From Acetobacter sicerae (GTDB lineage Bacteria; Pseudomonadota; Alphaproteobacteria; Acetobacterales; Acetobacteraceae): a DNA stretch of 64,000 nucleotides. Positions 61,620 through 64,000 of the stretch are shown here, in pieces. The DNA is taken from the NCBI RefSeq assembly GCF_011516765.1, contig NZ_JAAABN010000001.1, forward strand, positions 496,001 through 560,000. Direction: 5' to 3'. The first letter of the stretch is position 1; the number at the start of each line of letters is the position of its first letter. The notes under the pieces were generated by a model. The model saw only the letters and a list, made by a program, of their open reading frames with translations. It was not told the origin of the DNA and did not search any database. A program made the translations under genes and the position numbers.

Positions 61620-62567
61620 TCAATCATCCGTATTTTCTTCAGTCACGGCATCAAGCTGACGGACTTCCCATTCTTTATACGTAATGTCGCTATTGATCTC
61701 ACGCCAGCTTTCCGGACCATTGGCTGAGCGTCCATAAATTATGGTAGCGGCAGCACTTGGACTGGCAAAAGCGTAGTCTTTAATAAAGACGGCGCTTTGC
61801 TCGTCAGATTTTACAACGCCACCTCTCAGCAGTTCTTCATAGAGAGAATGATAGTTCGCTCCCTCCTTCCCCTGCCAGTGCGGATAAAGCTGGGAACCAG
61901 CCAGAACAATGAATTCACCTTCCCTGAGCACAGCATTCGCCTGGATTCCATACTTCGGATATTTAAGTAAGAATTCAGCTTCCGGATTACTTTTCGAATT
62001 CTCGAAATAGGGTGTCTCACGTGAGATGGAAGACACAGTCGATCCTGCCGGACGACTGCGCTGGATAAACATATCGACCCGAATGGCAGGAAGCACCACC
62101 ATAAGACTGGCAAGAAACGCTTCCATCTTGGCAATATCTGCTTCCGTCAGGCCCGGAGGTTTTGGGGAATTACCATTGTGCAGCGGCGTATGTCCGATTT
62201 CTCGCGCCATAACGATCAGTCGTGATTCAAGATATTTTACATGAGCCTTATTCAGTCGGTTTGCGCTGGCGGAAATCAGAACTGCGGTTTCCCACCAATC
62301 CTTGTCACTCGCCGCCGCGTGCTGTTTAAGCCTTACACCAAGATCTTCGGCTTCCCCGATATAGGCGCAATCCACACCGTCCTTCTCACCCAGAAGCAGA
62401 TACACCCCGGCATAGCCAGCCTCAGTCCGTTTCAGGGCTTCAGCAAGACGCGTGCGAGGCGTGACGAATACATGGCCTGTCCAGTTGAAAAGCTCGGCAG
62501 TAATCATGCCGTCCGGATGGCCATCAATATAGAAAAGTTCCAGAGAACGGCCCTTGGTATCAATCAT
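61620..62567 (-). CDS. GIY-YIG nuclease-family protein with C-terminal DUF4357
   Basis: This protein of about 315 residues has an N-terminal beta-rich region, then a GIY-YIG domain with the paired motifs GVYLLLG and CAYIGEAEDLGVRLKQH, the catalytic Arg in the latter, and the Glu in KYLESRLIVMA. The C-terminal part carries DUF4357 (FASPSAAATIIYGRSANGPE, then SWRE and YKEWE). Proteins of this layout are widely scattered in bacteria, often in accessory regions; a role in DNA cleavage or phage defence is plausible but unproven. The gene is visibly AT-richer than its neighbours and sits next to a tRNA gene, both hints of transfer. The ATG at 62567 begins the conserved part (MIDTKGRSLELFYIDGHPDG). 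Confidence 0.85.
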   Translation of the reverse strand: MIDTKGRSLELFYIDGHPDGMITAELFNWTGHVFVTPRTRLAEALKRTEAGYAGVYLLLGEKDGVDCAYIGEAEDLGVRLKQHAAASDKDWWETAVLISASANRLNKAHVKYLESRLIVMAREIGHTPLHNGNSPKPPGLTEADIAKMEAFLASLMVVLPAIRVDMFIQRSRPAGSTVSSISRETPYFENSKSNPEAEFLLKYPKYGIQANAVLREGEFIVLAGSQLYPHWQGKEGANYHSLYEELLRGGVVKSDEQSAVFIKDYAFASPSAAATIIYGRSANGPESWREINSDITYKEWEVRQLDAVTEENTDD

Positions 62568-62846
62568 GATATGGCAACCTAGCACCACCACTCCCGCACG
62601 TCATGTCGCAAGAGCAGAAATGACGAGACGTTATCAGTAATGTCCAAGGTGATTGAGATTGATTTACATATCTCTTACGAGAGTGGCCTACGCCATCTTC
62701 CCGGCATTCAGAAAAACATCAATTTTCATCATGAGAAGTAGACAGCTATCCGTACAATCTGCCCCGAATACCTACCATACGGTGCGTGAAAAGTTTTCAT
62801 ATGCTGGGAAGAAACACAGATCAGCCCTGAAGCCCCCCACAGGGCG
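62568..62846. other. intergenic region, no gene seen
   Basis: These 279 bases upstream of the GIY-YIG gene are AT-rich in the middle. No gene, terminator or repeat could be supported. The promoter of the GIY-YIG gene should lie here. Confidence 0.4.
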
Positions 62847-63506
62847 TCAGTTCTCGCGAGGCAACGCGAACAGAGAGTCTGAAACCTTCACGCCCTGCTT
62901 TACATCAGATAGCGCCACCCTTGTCTGTCGGCCCTGCGCGTCAATAACAGTCCAGCCCTGCAAACTCAGTGGCTGCTCCGACAGCAGCATAACCAGCGTT
63001 CCCTCCCCCGGAGAGGCCGTGCGAACGGCTGATATCTGAAGCGTTCCGTTCTGGCGCTGAAAACTGGTGACGGTCACATCACCCGAGAGCGAGACATGCT
63101 CACTGAGCAGCAGCCCCAGAGGTGTGCGTTCCAGTGGGATTTCCGTGGTCTGATCAAGCTGGGTATCGCGAAAAACGACTTTGCCGTCGTTTGCAACCAG
63201 CAACAATGGACTTGGCTTGTCATATTCGAACCGCATCCGTCCTGGTCGAGCCAGCCAGACAGTGCCCGTCGTGCGCTGACCATCTGGCGCAACCTGCTCA
63301 AAACGGCCTTTCATGGTGGTGACAGCGTTCATCGTGTCCTGAACGCGAGCGACCCACCCCTGATCGACCGGTGAGAGTGCAGGTTCCGCATAAGCTGCCC
63401 CGAACAGCGGAACGGGTGAGGCCATGATCATACCACCAGCCAGAAAAACAGCTCGCAGCAGAGTGGCGCTTTTCTGTCGAAAGAACATGGTCCGTGGCCT
63501 CTTCAT
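62847..63506 (-). CDS. lolA: outer-membrane lipoprotein carrier LolA
   Basis: LolA carries lipoproteins through the periplasm from the LolCDE complex to the outer membrane. The 219-residue precursor has a signal peptide (LLRAVFLAGGMIMASPVPLF, ending AAYAE). The LolA barrel follows: TMKGRFEQVAPDGQRTTGTV, RPGRMRFEYDKPSPLLLVAN, and closing strands rich in hydrophobic residues (LQGWTVIDAQGRQTRVAL). A second in-frame ATG at 63488 has a better ribosome binding site and still keeps the signal peptide. The nitronate monooxygenase gene lies 15 bases upstream on the same strand. Confidence 0.93.
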   Translation of the reverse strand: MKRPRTMFFRQKSATLLRAVFLAGGMIMASPVPLFGAAYAEPALSPVDQGWVARVQDTMNAVTTMKGRFEQVAPDGQRTTGTVWLARPGRMRFEYDKPSPLLLVANDGKVVFRDTQLDQTTEIPLERTPLGLLLSEHVSLSGDVTVTSFQRQNGTLQISAVRTASPGEGTLVMLLSEQPLSLQGWTVIDAQGRQTRVALSDVKQGVKVSDSLFALPREN

Positions 63507-63521
63507 TCCATCAGATACCGG

Positions 63522-64000
63522 TCAGCGTCCGGTCATGATCCGTTCGATGAGCTGCTTAACCGTCGGAACAAAACCGTTCGAGTAGAACGGGTCCGTCGCA
63601 AAGCGCCAGGCATTGGTGCCACCGAACATCAGGTTGTGATCAGCAATTTCAGCTTGGTCCGGCCCCTCAGCATGCGAAATCGTCTGGAGCGTTTTCTGAA
63701 TGCAGAATGAACGCGGATCGGCTCTGCGTCCGTTACTGTATTCCGGCGGACGCTGGCTCCAGTTGGAAAAACGGCATTCCGACAGACACCCCATGCAGGC
63801 TACCTGATCGGCCAGAATTTCCTTCGCACGATCTGGCGTCACGAAAATCAGGGTCGAATCCGGCGTGCGCATCGCTTCCGTGAAGCCCGCAGCTTCCCAA
63901 CCCTTGATGTGCAGCAGGTCAGCTTCGGTCACAAAGACTTCGCGTTTGCGGGCGCCGACGCCATACCGGGCCACCAGCTCACCCAGCGGTTCCGACGAAT
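63522..64000 (-). CDS. nitronate monooxygenase / NAD(P)H-dependent flavin oxidoreductase (3' part)
   Basis: The gene runs off the right edge, so only the last 158 or so residues are present. The frame stays open to base 64000 (SSEPLGELVARYGVGARK). The visible part has the family-typical CMGCLSECRFSNW cysteine cluster, DPRSFCIQKTLQTI, and the closing FGGTNAWRFATDPFYSNGFV. These belong to FMN-dependent 2-nitropropane dioxygenase-like enzymes that oxidise alkyl nitronates; the FMN-binding N-terminal barrel lies outside. lolA follows after 15 bases and is probably co-transcribed. Confidence 0.88.
   Translation of the reverse strand, partial: SSEPLGELVARYGVGARKREVFVTEADLLHIKGWEAAGFTEAMRTPDSTLIFVTPDRAKEILADQVACMGCLSECRFSNWSQRPPEYSNGRRADPRSFCIQKTLQTISHAEGPDQAEIADHNLMFGGTNAWRFATDPFYSNGFVPTVKQLIERIMTGR

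Overview
The window looks like chromosomal core DNA from an acetic acid bacterium (Alphaproteobacteria, probably Acetobacteraceae). The evidence is the moderately high GC content, the chain gltX-pyrB-pyrC-plsY-dprA-topA-rnr, a SAM-II (SAM_alpha type) riboswitch in front of metZ, a DUF3311-MctP transporter pair, DUF1491 and DUF2501 proteins and an entericidin. I cannot name genus or species. I see no rRNA, CRISPR array, insertion sequence or prophage. Two tRNA genes are present, Gly(CCC) and Val(GAC).

Layout. 1-5.2 kb: dusB, a CPA1 Na+/H+ antiporter with a cyclic-nucleotide-binding tail, a secreted three-repeat EF-hand-like protein and an entericidin, all on the minus strand. 5.4-10 kb (plus): a small charged protein coupled to dcd, then murA, an HSL-type esterase and a two-lobed pepsin-like protease whose ribosome binding site lies in a nested palindrome. 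10-12 kb: small exported or uncharacterised proteins and tRNA-Gly. 12-18.8 kb: a tripartite RND efflux operon (adaptor, pump, outer-membrane channel) with a divergent TetR regulator and two palindromes between them. 18.8-25 kb (plus): AsmA protein, SAM-II riboswitch-metZ-apaG, folE and a TPR/glycosyltransferase-like protein, facing parE. 27-31.5 kb: two divergent exported proteins with basic tails, an Rrf2 regulator divergent from cysK, and an OmpA-type porin.

31.7-44.1 kb holds a nine-gene minus-strand operon: gltX-pyrB-pyrC(X)-plsY-dprA-topA-rnr-S41 protease-DUF1491. Seven of its eight junctions overlap by 4 or 8 bases. Its pyrC product lacks the metal-binding HxH motif and is probably a structural partner of aspartate transcarbamoylase rather than an enzyme. 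44.2-50.1 kb: a FUSC-type exporter with a LysR regulator and a LysR-type box, an SDR oxidoreductase, and the monocarboxylate permease MctP with a 59-residue DUF3311 partner. 50.2-55.5 kb (plus): selO, ftsK and a pseudouridine synthase. 55.5-60.2 kb: a DXD glycosyltransferase (minus), the thiamine-thiazole operon thiO-thiS-thiG-thiE and an exported protein. 60.2-64 kb: an N-formylglutamate amidohydrolase, tRNA-Val enclosed in a perfect 10-bp inverted repeat, an AT-rich GIY-YIG/DUF4357 gene that looks acquired, lolA, and the 3' part of a nitronate monooxygenase gene running off the right edge.

Most genes are housekeeping. The points most worth a second look are the pepsin-like protease with its upstream hairpin, the EF-hand-like repeat protein, the non-catalytic PyrC, the Rrf2-cysK control region, the metZ leader, the hairpin-flanked tRNA-Val, and two intergenic hairpins of the same design.
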